A DNA stretch of 64,000 nt, from NCBI GenBank assembly GCA_025201765.1, contig MU623396.1, positions 141,906-205,905 on the forward strand, given 5' to 3'. The notes beneath the pieces were generated by a model. That model was not told the origin of the DNA. It saw nothing but the letters and a program-made list of their open reading frames with translations, and did no database searches. Positions 1-11,757 of the stretch are shown here, piece after piece. The stretch comes from Daldinia sp. FL1419. Lineage: Eukaryota > Ascomycota > Sordariomycetes > Xylariales > Hypoxylaceae. Position 1 is the stretch's first letter. Each line of letters begins with the position of its first letter. The translations under genes and the position numbers were made by a program.

Positions 1-309
1 CATGCGTATGAAGCAGATAGGAATGGGTTGCTTATGATTGGCAATCATATTGGGTTCGGGTACGACTTCGGTCGTGCTGCTAGTCTTAGCTACTCTTTTG
101 TCGTGCATGTCAATCCCGAGGACGCCGTGATGTCCTACGGCGAAGACGAGTGGTGGGTTCAAGAAGCTTGCTTTCCCCGGGTCGAGGCTGGAAGGGGTAT
201 TGTTATGAGCAAGATATGGAGCCCGAAAGGTGTACACGTTGCTACGGAATATCAAGACGGTATATGTCAGCGCCAGTGGAAGCCAGGTGAGAGAAAGGGG
301 AAGTTGTAG
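1..309 (+). CDS. Acyl-CoA thioesterase, TesB-like (3' end only)
   Basis: The reading frame is open from base 1 and ends at TAG 307-309, so only the last 102 residues are in the window and the start lies to the left. The visible part reads as the C-terminal hot-dog repeat of TesB/ACOT8-type thioesterases: a conserved aromatic Ser-Leu-Ser-Tyr-Ser-Phe strand, a DEWWVQE strand (about residues 47-53 of the visible part), then PRVEAGRGIVMSKIW and a final strand ending in GICQRQW. The family hydrolyses acyl-CoA to free acid and CoA, often in peroxisomes. No PTS1 tripeptide is seen (it ends GKL, which is not a standard SKL-type signal). It lies next to an FAD monooxygenase and a P450, so a role in releasing a secondary metabolite is possible but inferred. 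Confidence 0.75.
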   Translation, partial: HAYEADRNGLLMIGNHIGFGYDFGRAASLSYSFVVHVNPEDAVMSYGEDEWWVQEACFPRVEAGRGIVMSKIWSPKGVHVATEYQDGICQRQWKPGERKGKL

Positions 310-559
310 ATTTCAACTTCTTCGGTAGGCTTTCAGGTCTAGCATGACTGTTGTTGAAGTTAATAGTGCATATGGTCGGTGTTGTCGCCTAAGGGATTTA
401 CATGTCGAGATAGAGATAGGTCAGCGCTTAAAGGTTCTCGTGAATATACTGTTCACTTCTTTGCCAGTAAGGGTTGCTTCATTCAAGACACGTAGAATAG
501 TTGATGAATATACCTAACGTCAAGCAATTATTCCGAGCCTTGAAATGTTGTTGCAATTC
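310..559. other. Short intergenic gap, no gene seen
   Basis: This gap lies between the thioesterase stop and the monooxygenase stop, which converge. I see no ORF, RNA gene or repeat in it. Confidence 0.5.
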
Positions 560-2265
560 TCAATCACAATTCACAATTCCACTATCCCCATACCCCAAAT
601 CCGAGCCTTCTTCCTTTTTCAAAAGAAACCGATCCTCGCTGACAGCCTTATCAACCTCCATGCATACATCGTAGCCAAATAGCCAGGGTTGCACTTGGGG
701 ACAGCACCAGCGAAATGGAAAAGGGGCTGTCTTGACTTCCTTGTTTATCTGCGAAATGAGTAATTCATCTCGCGCTTGTTGCTTAGGCCCGTCAATCATG
801 TGGAATACGTCGCGCTATAGTTGTGCACCATTATCAAGGAGTGTTCTTACTAGGTGCATGTTATCGGAGGGCTAATCTGAAGCGTCACGGCTCCATTATC
901 ATGTCGAAAAACTAGACTCACCTGTCCGAAGGTTTCCTTAACAATAGAATCTCCTCTTGGCTTCCGCAATTGTTCGTACATTTCCAGCGCCTTTCTAATC
1001 TGCTCCTTGGTCTGTATATGTCCTAGCAATCGACCAAGGACGGCGCCGTCCTCGATGGCGGAGTTAGCCCCTTGGCCGAGGTACGGCAGCATGGGATGGC
1101 AGGAGTCGCCACTTAACTAATAAATTAGCCAGGCTATCAAGTGGTGGTATAGACTTGCAGGGCTCCTAGGAATAAACTTACACAAAGGCAAAGTTGCTGT
1201 TGGGAGACGTGTGAACCCATCTGCGCATTTCTTTACCTGAAAGAGGAATTTCATCAGACATCAAAGAAGGCCAAAATATAAAACGAAAACTTACGATGCA
1301 TCAACTTCCACTTCTTAACCGAGCTGACAAGTACGAGAAACTTGCTTAATATTGGATCCCAGTTCTTGAAAAGCGCCCTCATTTCTTCCACCGAGCCAGC
1401 TTGACGGCTGACACCATTCGGCAAATCATCCGGGGCTAACAACACGAGATTAAACTCAGTTCCGTCTCGAAGCGGATAACCCACGACGTGGGACTTGGGA
1501 CCCATCCAGATAGTACACTGTGGGCTTTTAACCCATTCCCTCAACTCGGGGTCTTCGATCTGATCAAGCCTGAGCGCTACTCGATACGCCAAGTCACCAG
1601 TTGGCCTTGGAACACCCTCGAGATCTCTGGGGAGGAACTGTGCCCGACAGAGAGACCACAGGCCATCGGCAGCCACGATCAAGTCCCCTCGCATCCTTTC
1701 TCCCGATTGACTCGTAACCTCCCCTTCCTCGAAATCCAATTTGCTAATCCTTACGCCGAATCGGAATTGCACGCCAAGTTCTTTAGCACGATTATACAGT
1801 GCTGTCTGGAAATCGATCCGGTGTAACTGTATAAGAGGGGCACCGTATCTCGCTCGTGTCTCTTGATCCCAGTTTTCCTCTAAGAACAAGACTTCGCCAG
1901 TGTATCGGCGAAGAACGATAGATGTAGGCTCAGATACCGAAGCCCATAGGTCGTTTGAAAGACCCCAGCGCTGTAGTATCCGTGAAGCGTTAGGTGTAAT
2001 CTGAATCCCAGCCCCTATCTATCGTGGTGTAAGAAGTATAAGTCTATAAGTTTTTACGTGGTCAGTTACCTCATGGAGCCCTTCGGCTGATTCAAACACA
2101 GTTACATGATGGCCGGATAGTGCGGTTTCTATAGCAGTTGCCAGACCGCTTATACCGGCACCTACGACGAGGACATCCAGGCGGACAGCTGGATGTAGGG
2201 GCGCAGACTAGGGCTCCCTTCTTAGTGATCACAGCCCCCCTATAGACTTGGATATTACATACCAT
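560..2265 (-). CDS. FAD-dependent monooxygenase (salicylate hydroxylase-like)
   Basis: Six exons on the minus strand: 2265-2263, 2207-2070, 2018-1295, 1236-1182, 1111-922 and 814-560, joining to 454 aa with all phases consistent. This is a class A flavoprotein hydroxylase (FAD_binding_3), which hydroxylates an aromatic or polyketide substrate with NAD(P)H and O2. Visible motifs: the N-terminal Rossmann GAGISG at residues 17-22 with Glu40 for the ribose, the DG motif near 164-166 (VAADGLWS), and the second FAD motif GDSCHPMLPYLGQGAN starting near 308. Exon 1 is just the ATG; a canonical GTATGT donor follows it directly, and without splicing the frame loses the Rossmann fold, so this start is well supported. 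The exact substrate cannot be told. The P450 is in the same orientation upstream. Confidence 0.88.
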
Positions 2266-2980
2266 TTTGAAACTAGATACTTAAGTGTCAGTAAAATAGG
2301 GGCTTATTGGTATACCAATAACATCCGGCCCAGATTAGTACTAGTTTTTCCTCAGGAATATGGAATGGCGAAAAGGAAGCTGGTATCGTGATATTGTGCC
2401 CGAACCAAGAATTTATTTGGCCTGATCGAAGGTCCATGTTGCTATGATCCCCCGCTTCCCGGTTAATCTCACCCTAGAAGCTACCTACCTAGGTAACATT
2501 CAACCCCGAAAGACACTTGTGTCAAATAGAATATTTGGATTATGTCATAGTTACCTATGTAGTAGCTGTGTAGCAGCAATGATCCATTCACGTTGTTGCT
2601 CCTATCCTTCTTGGTCGGTGTCTTTTCCATAAGCGCAACAATCTTGGCGCGAAAGTTGCGGGTGCGGGCTTCGCGCTCCACGAGATCTTCTTCGGTGTGA
2701 TGGTCTATCCAGTCTTTTACCCTATCACAGATCCATTAGCGCAACTGTACTATGCTATCTTAGAGGATTATTACGATATATTATCAACGCCTACAGTTAT
2801 GCTTTGTACTCGAAAGCCTTTCTATACGAATGAGAGATATCCGTCCATTTTAGTTACTCTTGAATGCAGCTCAGGTTATTCCCCGGGAGCCTAGTCTGGG
2901 TGTAGAATGTCAAACCCTTATAGCTTATCTCATGTAGCTCATTAAAAGGTTCCTATATCACCTGTTTGTGTTGAGGTGGC
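2266..2980. other. Intergenic DNA upstream of the monooxygenase
   Basis: AT-rich sequence with short ORFs but none that look coding. It should hold the monooxygenase promoter. I recognise no specific element. Confidence 0.4.
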
Positions 2981-3585
2981 GGAAGGCAGGGTCGCGATCC
3001 ATTCCACGCTAATCCACCAGTGGGCTATACACTCTAATCCATTCCAATCCATTCCATTAGACTTAGTTCGTGCGCTTAATCCACCAACACACTTGAAGCT
3101 TTTAAAATGGTGGATTTGGTGGAGAGATGGATTAGGAGTGGAGTCGTGCCTCAAGAAATTTCGAGGGAAAGCCACGATGTTAGTGTTTACTACTAATTTT
3201 GGTGGCTACACTAACAATATGGCTTTGACTTTTTGTGGCATTGTTTAGTTTTATTATTAGTCCTGAAATTGACCCCTCAAAGCTCGGGCCAATTTCTTTA
3301 ATAATTCTGTTTCGCGTTGAGGGGTACGCGTTTCTCCATATAAACGCGTATATAAATCCTTGTACCTTTGAACCATTACAGAATACATTTTCAACACCAA
3401 AATTGAGGAGGTTTATATGATATTTACTACTGGTGATAGCATCACTTTATTACATAATCCACCAATCCGCTAACCCACAAAATAAGCCACTAACCCACAC
3501 ACATCCTGAATTTTGGTGAGTGTAATACACCCACTACACCAAGGCATTTTGGTGGAGAGATGGAATGGATTCCGACCCTGACTTC
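2981..3585. mobile_element. MITE-like DNA transposon relic with imperfect terminal inverted repeats
   Basis: The left end (about 2985-3018) reads CAGGGTCGCGATCCATTCCA and on to ATCCACC; the reverse complement of the right end (about 3550-3583) reads CAGGGTCGGAATCCATTCCA and on to CTCCACC. That is a 30-bp-class imperfect terminal inverted repeat around some 600 bp of AT-rich, non-coding DNA. A second related inverted copy (about 3108-3152, GGTGGAGAGATGGATTAGGA) suggests a nested or internally duplicated element. The CAGGG ends resemble hAT-type non-autonomous elements, but I found no clean 8-bp target duplication and no transposase. The family assignment is an inference. Confidence 0.55.
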
Positions 3586-3973
3586 ATCGTGTCTCGTATC
3601 CCACGTAACGATAGCCTATGTAATTTCTCTATCCTTATCCGACAGGAAATCACAGTATCGGCGAGTTCTAGGACGCGAGCACCGCAGCATAATAGACCTC
3701 AGTCCATGACGTTGAATAAAAACATAGTCTCACTAAAGTAACAGCTAAGGTAACATTATCCTTATCCCTAGAGCGATATTCAAATACGTATTTCTAAACC
3801 GAAACTTCCTCCCCCGTATACCATCAACTTTCTCTAGCTAGTAGCTACTACGTGTATGTAGATTTCCTATTTCACCGTCGTTGCTATAGTATAGGTAATA
3901 GTTTCCCTAAAGTTGAATAAGGTAAGGAATGGCGTGACTAGAAAATAAAGCCCAACTAATTAGAGCTATACTT

Positions 3974-5828
3974 TCAAGATATCTTAATGCGTGCAGCGAT
4001 GGGCCCTTTAACCGTTTGGGGCACTATGAGGTCGTGGTCGTATTTCACGTCCTCAATAGTAGTTTCGTATAGCTGTGCCCTAGGCAAGACACGAAATGCA
4101 AAAGCAGTTGTCATGATGAAGAGCTCACAGTATGCCAAACTGACAGCGTTGATTAATATTGTAATTTTTGGTTGGATTTAAAAATAAACAATGTAACTTA
4201 CTTAATACCAAGGCATATTCGGCTACCCTTTCCAAATGAAATCAGCATCTTCTCCAACGCGTAATTCGGCTGTCCGTCCAGGAGCCAGCGCTCGGGAATA
4301 AACTCTTCAGGATTTGGAAATAGTTTTTCGTCGGTATTATTGAGAATTGGCGTCATACCAATGGGCGTACCCTTAGGAATAACCCATTGAACATTGTCCT
4401 CTTTGTCCTTGTAGATTAAATCCTCGGTGCGTGCAATTCGAGCCATCCTTTGTGAGCCTCCAGGGGTGAGGCGCAATGCTTCGTGGATTATAGCCCAGAG
4501 GTACGGACGTTGCTCCAAGTCGATCCACTTGAGGTTAAAAGGGTCAACGCCTTTCAGGTCTTCTATCAAGCGGGCGTAGATACTTGGTCTTGCTAGGAGA
4601 TAATACACGATATACGTAAGTGTTCCCTATACATTCGAGTGGTTAGTGAGGAGGTAGGCGGTCAGCTGGGAACGTAACTTACCGCGGTTGTTTCAGTTCC
4701 GGCAAGTAACAGCATGAATCCTTCTCCTGAAAGACGATACATGCTCTTTTCATGCTCTGGTAGTATATCCGACTCCATCACATCTGCGAAAACCCTGCCA
4801 TCTTCCGGGTTTTCGAGAGCTGTGTTGATGTATTTGGGGATAATCGTGGTCATCCACTCCGATGACTTCTTTACTCTATCGCCCAGGAAATTTACTATCC
4901 ATGGGATTCCAGCAAGCTTCCTGATTAGAGTATTGTATCTTATCAAGTATGCTCTTTCAAGGAAATATTTATTCCAGGTTGCGAAATTGGGCTCCCAACC
5001 CTCCTGGTCAACGAAACCCATTGGTTCGCCAAATGCGTATTGAGATATGACTTTGCCAACCTAAAGTTAGTATGATACTTTATATATTACACAGGAAAAC
5101 GATAACAAGTTTATTTCATGGAAAACCTCACTACACCTTCGATGGAGAATTGCACTGCGGCAGGGGTAGGGGGCCATCATAGTAAATAATACTACGCACT
5201 ATCTGCAGTGAAACAGTTGAATGCCTCCTTAATATCGAATGGTCCTTTATTAGCGGCGCGCAAAATCTTATCTACAGTTTTCTGGGCATAATCATGTACT
5301 TCTCCTTCGAGCTTCAGCATTCGCTGTCGAGAGAAAGACCTGCCAAATGGAGCCCTCCGGAGTCGATGCAGTTCGTGGGAGACGGTTGAAAAAAAGGTAA
5401 TGGATGCAGGGCTCGATGCCCCGGTATTGAGTTGATGCTGCCACCTATCCCGAATACGATTTCCACCGGCGTAAATCTCATCGGAGAAGTATGGATCGTC
5501 GCAGTGAAGTTCATCGGGATTTATTCTAATAATTGGTCCTGAGTTCTGTAAGTACACCCTTATCTTCGCGCGGATGGTTGGTCAGGGGTAGTAGCTCACC
5601 ATATTTCTTGTGCATCTGTTGAATCTTTCGAGAATATCTTCCCACCAGCCACCAGTCAAAATAGGCCTCATATGCGTAACTCGCCGCTGCAATTTTAGGG
5701 CCCGGGAATCGATAGAGAGGATGGAGTGGCGAGATATTATATATGGCGACAATCACATAATAAAATGCCCACAGGCCGAAGAATACGGGAACGTTAGCCC
5801 ACGATAGGATTTCTTTAATGTAATTCAT
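3974..5828 (-). CDS. Cytochrome P450 monooxygenase
   Basis: Five exons (5828-5600, 5538-5200, 5050-4683, 4626-4202, 4139-3974) give 508 aa, the usual P450 length. An N-terminal membrane anchor (about residues 13-31) is followed by the proline-rich hinge YRFPGPK, the I-helix AGTETT at about 306-311, the ExxR pair Glu361/Arg364, PERW at 423-426, and the heme loop FGKGSRICLG at 443-452 with ligand Cys450. The protein is microsomal and needs a P450 reductase. The last intron splits the Asn codon after the heme loop; without it the frame stops at once. It resembles fungal secondary-metabolism P450s (trichodiene-oxygenase-like N terminus). It sits head to tail upstream of the FAD monooxygenase, so both may act on one product. 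The substrate is unknown. Confidence 0.9.
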
Positions 5829-6435
5829 CTTGAGGTTTACTTTGAAGTTGAAGTTAGATGGTAAGCGACATGAGAGGGGGAAATGTATTATCCACTATGC
5901 AATACCAAGGCACTCATCCCGCCCCGTGAAGACTTGCCTCCCACTCCTCTCTTGATATGGACCTAGATAGACGGGAGGCATTTGAAGCCAATTAAAATAA
6001 TAGGATATCAGATTATATACGTCAACGACATGTGGCCACTATGATCTATCATATTCCATGTTATGGCGTATCAGTGCATACCAAGTATCCAATTGAATAT
6101 TATATTACGTGGATTTCGGTACGCCTTCGGCATAAACAAAAGGAGGGGAAGTAGGACTATTTAAATAGTGTCATTTGTGACGTGCCTATGTATAGTCAAC
6201 CGGTTTACCTGCTTTAAGACTTATGTAGGTAGGTACCTACTCATTCTGGTTTGTTTCGATTATGCTTTCTGCGTAGTTAGGTCATGATGTAACAATATAG
6301 ATCTGAGAATGATGGTATATTGTATAGCATGTCGAAATACATCAATCTCTAAATCATATAATCAAAGGAATGTACCGCTGAGCCATATTTATCTCCCGTC
6401 ATGGTGGCTGAATAGATTGTTCTCCAAGGTACTTC
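5829..6435. other. Intergenic DNA, P450 promoter side
   Basis: AT-rich spacer between the P450 start and the AAA ATPase stop. It contains a TAGGTAGGTACCTAC tract near 6225-6240, one of many such tracts in this window. No gene seen. Confidence 0.4.
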
Positions 6436-8523
6436 TTAATCAAGCTCCTCGTTCTTCAAGCTCTCGTTAAATCCCTGTCGCACCTCTACTGCCGTCTCAA
6501 GGTGACTGCGGTTTAGGGGAACACCATTGAATCTTGCCAGTGTCCTCGCAGTATTCACGACATTGGCTATCTCTCTTCCGTTTAGCTTAGTAGTCACTAA
6601 GAATGCAACCGCACTCTCAATATTGATGTCCTTGGCATCTGCCGGCACCGTCTTGAGGCAGTGCGACCAGATGCGCCTACGTACGTCGATCTCCGGCGGG
6701 GTATAGCTGAGAGAGAGGTGGATTCTAGATTTCATAGCGACGTCAAATGAGTCCACACGGTTTGTCGTAAGGAAGACGACACCGCCAAAGTATTCAAGTT
6801 CCCTAAGGAATACTACAGCATTGATGTTAGACAATATCATATTAGATAGATGGTAAATGAAACACTTACCGGCAACCAATGCGTTGCGCTCCGAGTTTCC
6901 ATTATCCTTTCGAGCTTCTAGGAAAACATCTGCTTCGTCGAGAAGCACCACTGCTTGCCAGATGGTCGCATATTGCAATACTTTCTTGAGCTGCCTTTCA
7001 AAGGAAGCAGACCCATAGATTATACTAAAAAGTGTTAGAAAAGGGGTTAGAAAAGGGGTTCAATGATAAAATTGGGCCTCACTTGGCTCCCTTATTCAAC
7101 TCGCCGACTGAAGTCGATACAAGCGCTTTCTTACTCCCCTCTGCCGCTGTCTCAGCCGTGAGAGTCTTCCCTGAGCCGGGTGTTCCGTGCAGCAGGATAA
7201 CAAGACCTTTACCCTTCTGCTGCATAGAGTCGCGGGGGTTCTTAGAGTATGTGTGAGATGAGATAAGTGCTCTGAGAATATGCTTCTCTTTGTCGGGGAG
7301 CACCAAGGAATCCCATGCATTGGCATCCCATTCAACATCACGGATATAATCGACGAAGAATCGGCACCACTGTTTGCGCCCAAGGGAATAGCCCAGAGTG
7401 TATGGTGGGCAGTAGGTCGGTTCTGGATCCATCTTCTTAACCCGAGCCTTGCCTAGCGGCTGCTCCTCACCGAATGTCTTCCTGTCTAAGACGATTCTCC
7501 CTGTTTCAGTGTATGGAAGCCAGACACCACGAAAGTTGCATCGAGAGGGATCATAGTAATCGAATGGGGGCTCTTTGAGCCATTCGGCAGCGCCATCTAC
7601 ACGCATATTTATTAGTAAAATTCGACTACTCAAACGTAAGAGGATATGGCATTCTGATACGTACCGTAAGCCATGGTAGAAAGATCCTTCAAAGACAAAT
7701 AAGTCTCCCCGCGCGCCCTGAGGCGTCGCTCGAGGCTGTCACCCTCCTTAACGAACCTGCGGGGGTAAATCTCCAGCTCCGTAATAGAGACCGGATTTCC
7801 CGCCGGGAACATAGTTCTCTGGTTCATACCCACGACGCTCAAAGCCTGGCCTGCTACTATGCCATTGTCGTCCGTGTAATTACAGTGGACTTCGAGGTAG
7901 GGACCTACGTTATTGTTCTCCTCGTACACAGTCTTCTTACACACCAAGAGCCACGGCTGGCCGCTTATCTCGGTGTATAGGATATCCCCGGGTCGGTAGA
8001 TGAACCACGCATTATCGTAAGCAATTTGCTGTTTCTGGATCATCTTGAGAGCGCGTTCGCGCTCTGACTTAACCTCGTGCTCCATAAACTCAAAGAGAAG
8101 GTCCAGATGCTCCCGCGTAGTCACATCAGCCGTAGACTTGCGATACTCATCTAGTTCGTCCCAGTAATGAGCGAGCATTTCGAACGGTCCCTGGAGCTCA
8201 ATAGAGGAGGTGAAGTCCGAGGCAACGGAGATGTATGACTTGATAACGTCACGGAAGGTTTTCTGGATATAGGGGGAGTTGATCTGCAAGGTGGTCTCGC
8301 TAGGCTCGTACTCCTCATATTTCCTTCGGATAACCAAGGCATAGGTGCTGTCTTCACCGTGAGAGCTGCTCCTATCGAATGGATCAGAGGCAGGTTCCGT
8401 GGTACTCTTTCCATCCTTGATAGTCTCATGGTAGGCCTTGAACTCGCACTTTTCACCTACGGCTACGTTGGTGCGCGAGGTGTTTGCCTTGAGCTTCTCG
8501 ATGGCGGCCTGGTCGGAGGTCAT
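6436..8523 (-). CDS. AAA+ ATPase with fungal N-terminal DUF7025-like region
   Basis: Four exons (8523-7665, 7596-7083, 7024-6870, 6812-6436) encode 634 aa. The C-terminal half is a single AAA module: Walker A GTPGSGKT at 424-431, Walker B VVLLDEAD at 483-490, a sensor-1 region FLTTNRVDSFD, and an arginine-finger-like KSRIHLSL. The N-terminal half (about 1-290) matches the layout of the fungal AAA proteins annotated with DUF7025 and includes a short charged helical stretch near 150-180. Family members are common in Pezizomycotina and mostly uncharacterised; by analogy with Bcs1-like and other single-ring AAA proteins they may remodel a protein substrate. Intron 3 interrupts the SERNALVAVFLREL region, and splicing restores the family sequence. 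Substrate and location cannot be told. Confidence 0.85.
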
Positions 8524-10515
8524 CTTGTATGATTGAAGGATGAGTTATTTGGGTATAATGTGTTATTGCAAAGAGAAAATTGTCCAGAATCTAGATTTGC
8601 TTGAATAGGTATGCTTCTGGGTAGTACAATAGATCAGGGCGGATCGACTTTCATCGAGGGTATTTATATTCGAAAACATTTCGAAAGCCACGCATATCAA
8701 TACGTACTCCATACCACAAGCGTTACACTCTCGCTGTCAAGATGACTCGTAAATCCTTTCTAGTGGTGTGTAAGGATAAGCAGGCTGCATCGCATTCTAC
8801 GTATATAAGTCTTAAAATGCATTTCATGAACCTGCCTTCTGGTCGCCTAGAAGAGTGACGATATCCTCACAGTCTGCTTTGCCTGGAGCAGATCGCCTTA
8901 ACCTAGGATGTGCTTATCCCTGCTCGTGGTCGATGTGCATGCAAGGGTAGCAGCACTACTTGCAGGGGAGGACGAGAGCCTGGGGCTTTTATTGGTTGTT
9001 ATCCCCAACTCCAGCATACCTATACTGCATCGCGGGCACAGGGCTGCAAACGATTATCCCGAATATGTGCACCTACATCGATATGCTTGTGTATGTATGC
9101 GGCTCTCCCCCATACAATCCCACATACGATCGTATTATACGCCGTGTCATTTATTGTAATGCTTGAATGTTCTATTTCACCCGAAATCACTCTAGGATAT
9201 CCGGCCTCACACGCCAGGCGAAGTAACCATTTAACCCCGCCGATTGTGTAGTTAGCCGAAGACTTTCGTCGATTTAAATGCTTATCTGCAGGACTCCTGG
9301 CAAGGCTCCCAACACCGCGTTTGTATCTCAAGTAGTTCTTATGCATATTGACCTACCTACCTGATAGGCCCATGTATGACAAGAGATACGCACCCGCACC
9401 CGGAATGCGGAGAGAAGTACCTAACCTACCCATGTGCCTATCCAGCACACCCAGTGCTTTACTATCTTGAGAAAGATAGGATCCGCCTTACTGCAGCCTG
9501 GTTGGGATGCGTACTTGAACGAGTCCTAGACGGGGCGAAAGGTGTATTGCGATAGGCGTGATAGGCCTTTTCTCCTCACCAATGAATATCTACCTATATG
9601 ACACTCCGCAGTAATTCTGTAGATATCCGTATTATGTTGATGCTTCGGTGCCGGAGCCCTCGTTAGAAATGATCTGCTTATGTTCGCTACGGTAACCGAT
9701 CAAATTGATTTATAGACTTACATACAGTACCTAGGTAGCCAAGAGAGACAGCATCCAACCCTAGACCCATGCCTACCCACCCAGGTAGGTAGGTAGGTAC
9801 TTAAGTCTTCAGAACCGTCCAGGGGTTGCGCCCTGCGAGCAAGATGCATTCACACTCGATCGGCTAGAATAGCGACTGCTTGGGATTTACACCTCTGCGC
9901 CACCCTTCTCGGATACGCCTCGTCCGGCGTGCAAAGACCGAATAGCCAATAACTACTCCGCACCTAGGTACCTAGATAGATGCTGTGTTTCTGCATCCAT
10001 CATCCGTCCGGCTCCATACGGTAATACGTACTACCCACATCACGTAGGCTCCCAGAACCATCAGGCTCCTTAAGATTGAGACCACAATTCTATACGTAAA
10101 CAACAGCGACTAAGACTTTTAACGAGCGGTGTAAAAGGCTGGTGGTGGTTACTCGAGGAGTCATGTTGCAAGGTATGAAATAGTTTCGCTCTAAACGGCA
10201 CATCTAAGGAACAAACTCCTGTCTTCTTCCGTCCAACCCGCGTTTATAACCAAAGTAATAAGAGGTACATAACAACCATAGGTACACATCCTAGACCCTA
10301 GCGTTGTCATACTCTCGGTGAAGATATGCACCGAGGATTGACATGCGGTAGCCTCCGTCCGTGGCGGCAATGTTATTCCGGGTCGTGTATATGTGTGTGT
10401 GTGTGTGTATGCGCGTGTCTAGGTACAGATCAAGGAGATATGCATATAGGACAAAGTAGTCTCCCGTCTATTGATTTCACCGCGGTAATCCCACCACCCA
10501 TCACCAATCCTTAAT
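8524..10515. other. Gene-poor gap (about 2 kb)
   Basis: No convincing coding sequence in either strand. It contains palindromic ACCTAGGTACC-type tracts (for example near 9724, 9780-9800 and 9962) and a dinucleotide repeat at 10392-10408. ORFs of about 110 codons near 8910-9346 overlap on both strands and look random. Confidence 0.45.
10392..10408. repeat. (TG)n microsatellite
   Basis: About eight uninterrupted TG units followed by a degenerate GCGCGTG tail. Confidence 0.9.
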
Positions 10516-11757
10516 TTACATCATAGCGTGGCCGTCGATGCCGATGACCTTGCCGTTCACCCACTCGCCGTCTTGCGACGCCAAGAAGCAGACCACGCGG
10601 GCGATGTCGATGGGTAGACCGACACGGCCGAGAGGCGACCATGTAGCAGCATACTATTGAAGGTGAATTAGCCATCTCAGCTCAGACGCAATTGGTTCAA
10701 GGAATACTAATAGAAAACCTACCTCGTCGACCTCGGGGTCGCTCAGCTTGTCACCACCAGGGATATACTCGCGGCATACGGCCTGGTACATGTCGGTCTT
10801 GATACCACCGGGCGCGATAGCGTTGACGGTAATCTTCTTGTCGCCGAAGTCAACGGCCATGCAGCGGACGAACGTCTCGATAGCACCCTTGCTGCCGGAG
10901 TAGACGGCGTGCTTCGGTACACCCTTGGCCTGGCCCGTAATGCTGCCCATCAAGATGAGGCGGCCACCAACCTCGAGGTGCTTGTGGGCCTCGCGCGCGA
11001 CGAAGAACTGTCCTCGAGTGTTGATGGTGAAGACGCGGTCGAACTCCTCGGGAGTGACATCCTTGACGTGTCCGAACGACACGACACCACTGTTGGAGCA
11101 TACGATGTTGAGCTTACCCCAGACCTTCACGGCCTGGTCGAACAGCTGCACGATCTGGTCGACGTCGGACACGTTGGCCTTGATCGAAACGGCGTCCGAG
11201 CCGCTCTTCTTGATGGCTTGCACGACCTCCTCGGCGGACTGCGAGCTGTTGGCGTAGTTGACGATGACCTTGGCTCCGCGACGTCCAAGTTCGAGAGCCA
11301 TCTCCCGACCGATACCGCGGCCTATATAATTGCGCGCTAGGGGTCAGCTCCGATCCTGCGCACGTTGTCTCCTATTTGGGCAACACGAAATTCTCGTCTC
11401 GAACTAGTGAAAGCCATCCCGATTAAAGCGTCCAGCCACCGGACTTCGGTTGGGGTTTCCGGGACGCTTGTGTTGCAACACCCCCCGCTATGATTTCGGG
11501 TGCGCCTAGTCGGAAAAAAAAAGACTTTTCCGGTAGTTTTCACATGGGTGTTTGGGCTGGGTGTTGGGAATTAAGGCGTAGGATTTGAGGCACGAACGGG
11601 AAGGAAACATAAGAACCATAGGAAAGGGTGTAAGCTACGTACCGGCACCGGTAACTAGAGCGACCTTGCCCTCGAGAGAAGCAGATGCAAGGCCTAGAGG
11701 GCCGGGGATAGCATCGTACTTGCTGGTCTGGCTGGTTTGGTTGGTGGCACTAGGCAT
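10516..11757 (-). CDS. 1,3,8-trihydroxynaphthalene reductase (DHN-melanin synthesis)
   Basis: Three exons (11757-11643, 11321-10723, 10653-10516) give 283 aa, the same length as Magnaporthe T3HN reductase (BUF1). It is a short-chain dehydrogenase: NADPH motif TGAGRGIG at 36-43, and the catalytic triad in GSITGQ / YSGSK, matching Ser164, Tyr178 and Lys182 of the family. It reduces tetra- or trihydroxynaphthalene to scytalone or vermelone in the cytosol on the way to DHN melanin. The C-terminal residue is Met283; as I recall, the Magnaporthe T3HN enzyme also ends in Met while the paralogous T4HN enzyme ends in Ile, which favours the T3HN type. Intron 1 is unusually long for this window (about 320 nt). 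No PKS, scytalone dehydratase or melanin regulator is adjacent. Confidence 0.93.

Noticed and set aside
1488..1826. 112-codon ORF antisense to the monooxygenase
   Set aside because: It is the mirror of a well-supported exon on the other strand.
8910..9346. Overlapping ORFs of about 80-113 codons on both strands
   Set aside because: Composition looks random, no domain, frames overlap on both strands, no splice partner.
10326..10514. ORF with CVCVCVCAC-like repeat
   Set aside because: It is the translation of the TG microsatellite, not a protein.
10909..11340. 143-codon ORF antisense to the melanin reductase
   Set aside because: Shadow of a strongly conserved exon; no independent features.
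11337..11543. 68-codon ORF inside the first reductase intron
   Set aside because: Lies in an intron and has no recognisable features.
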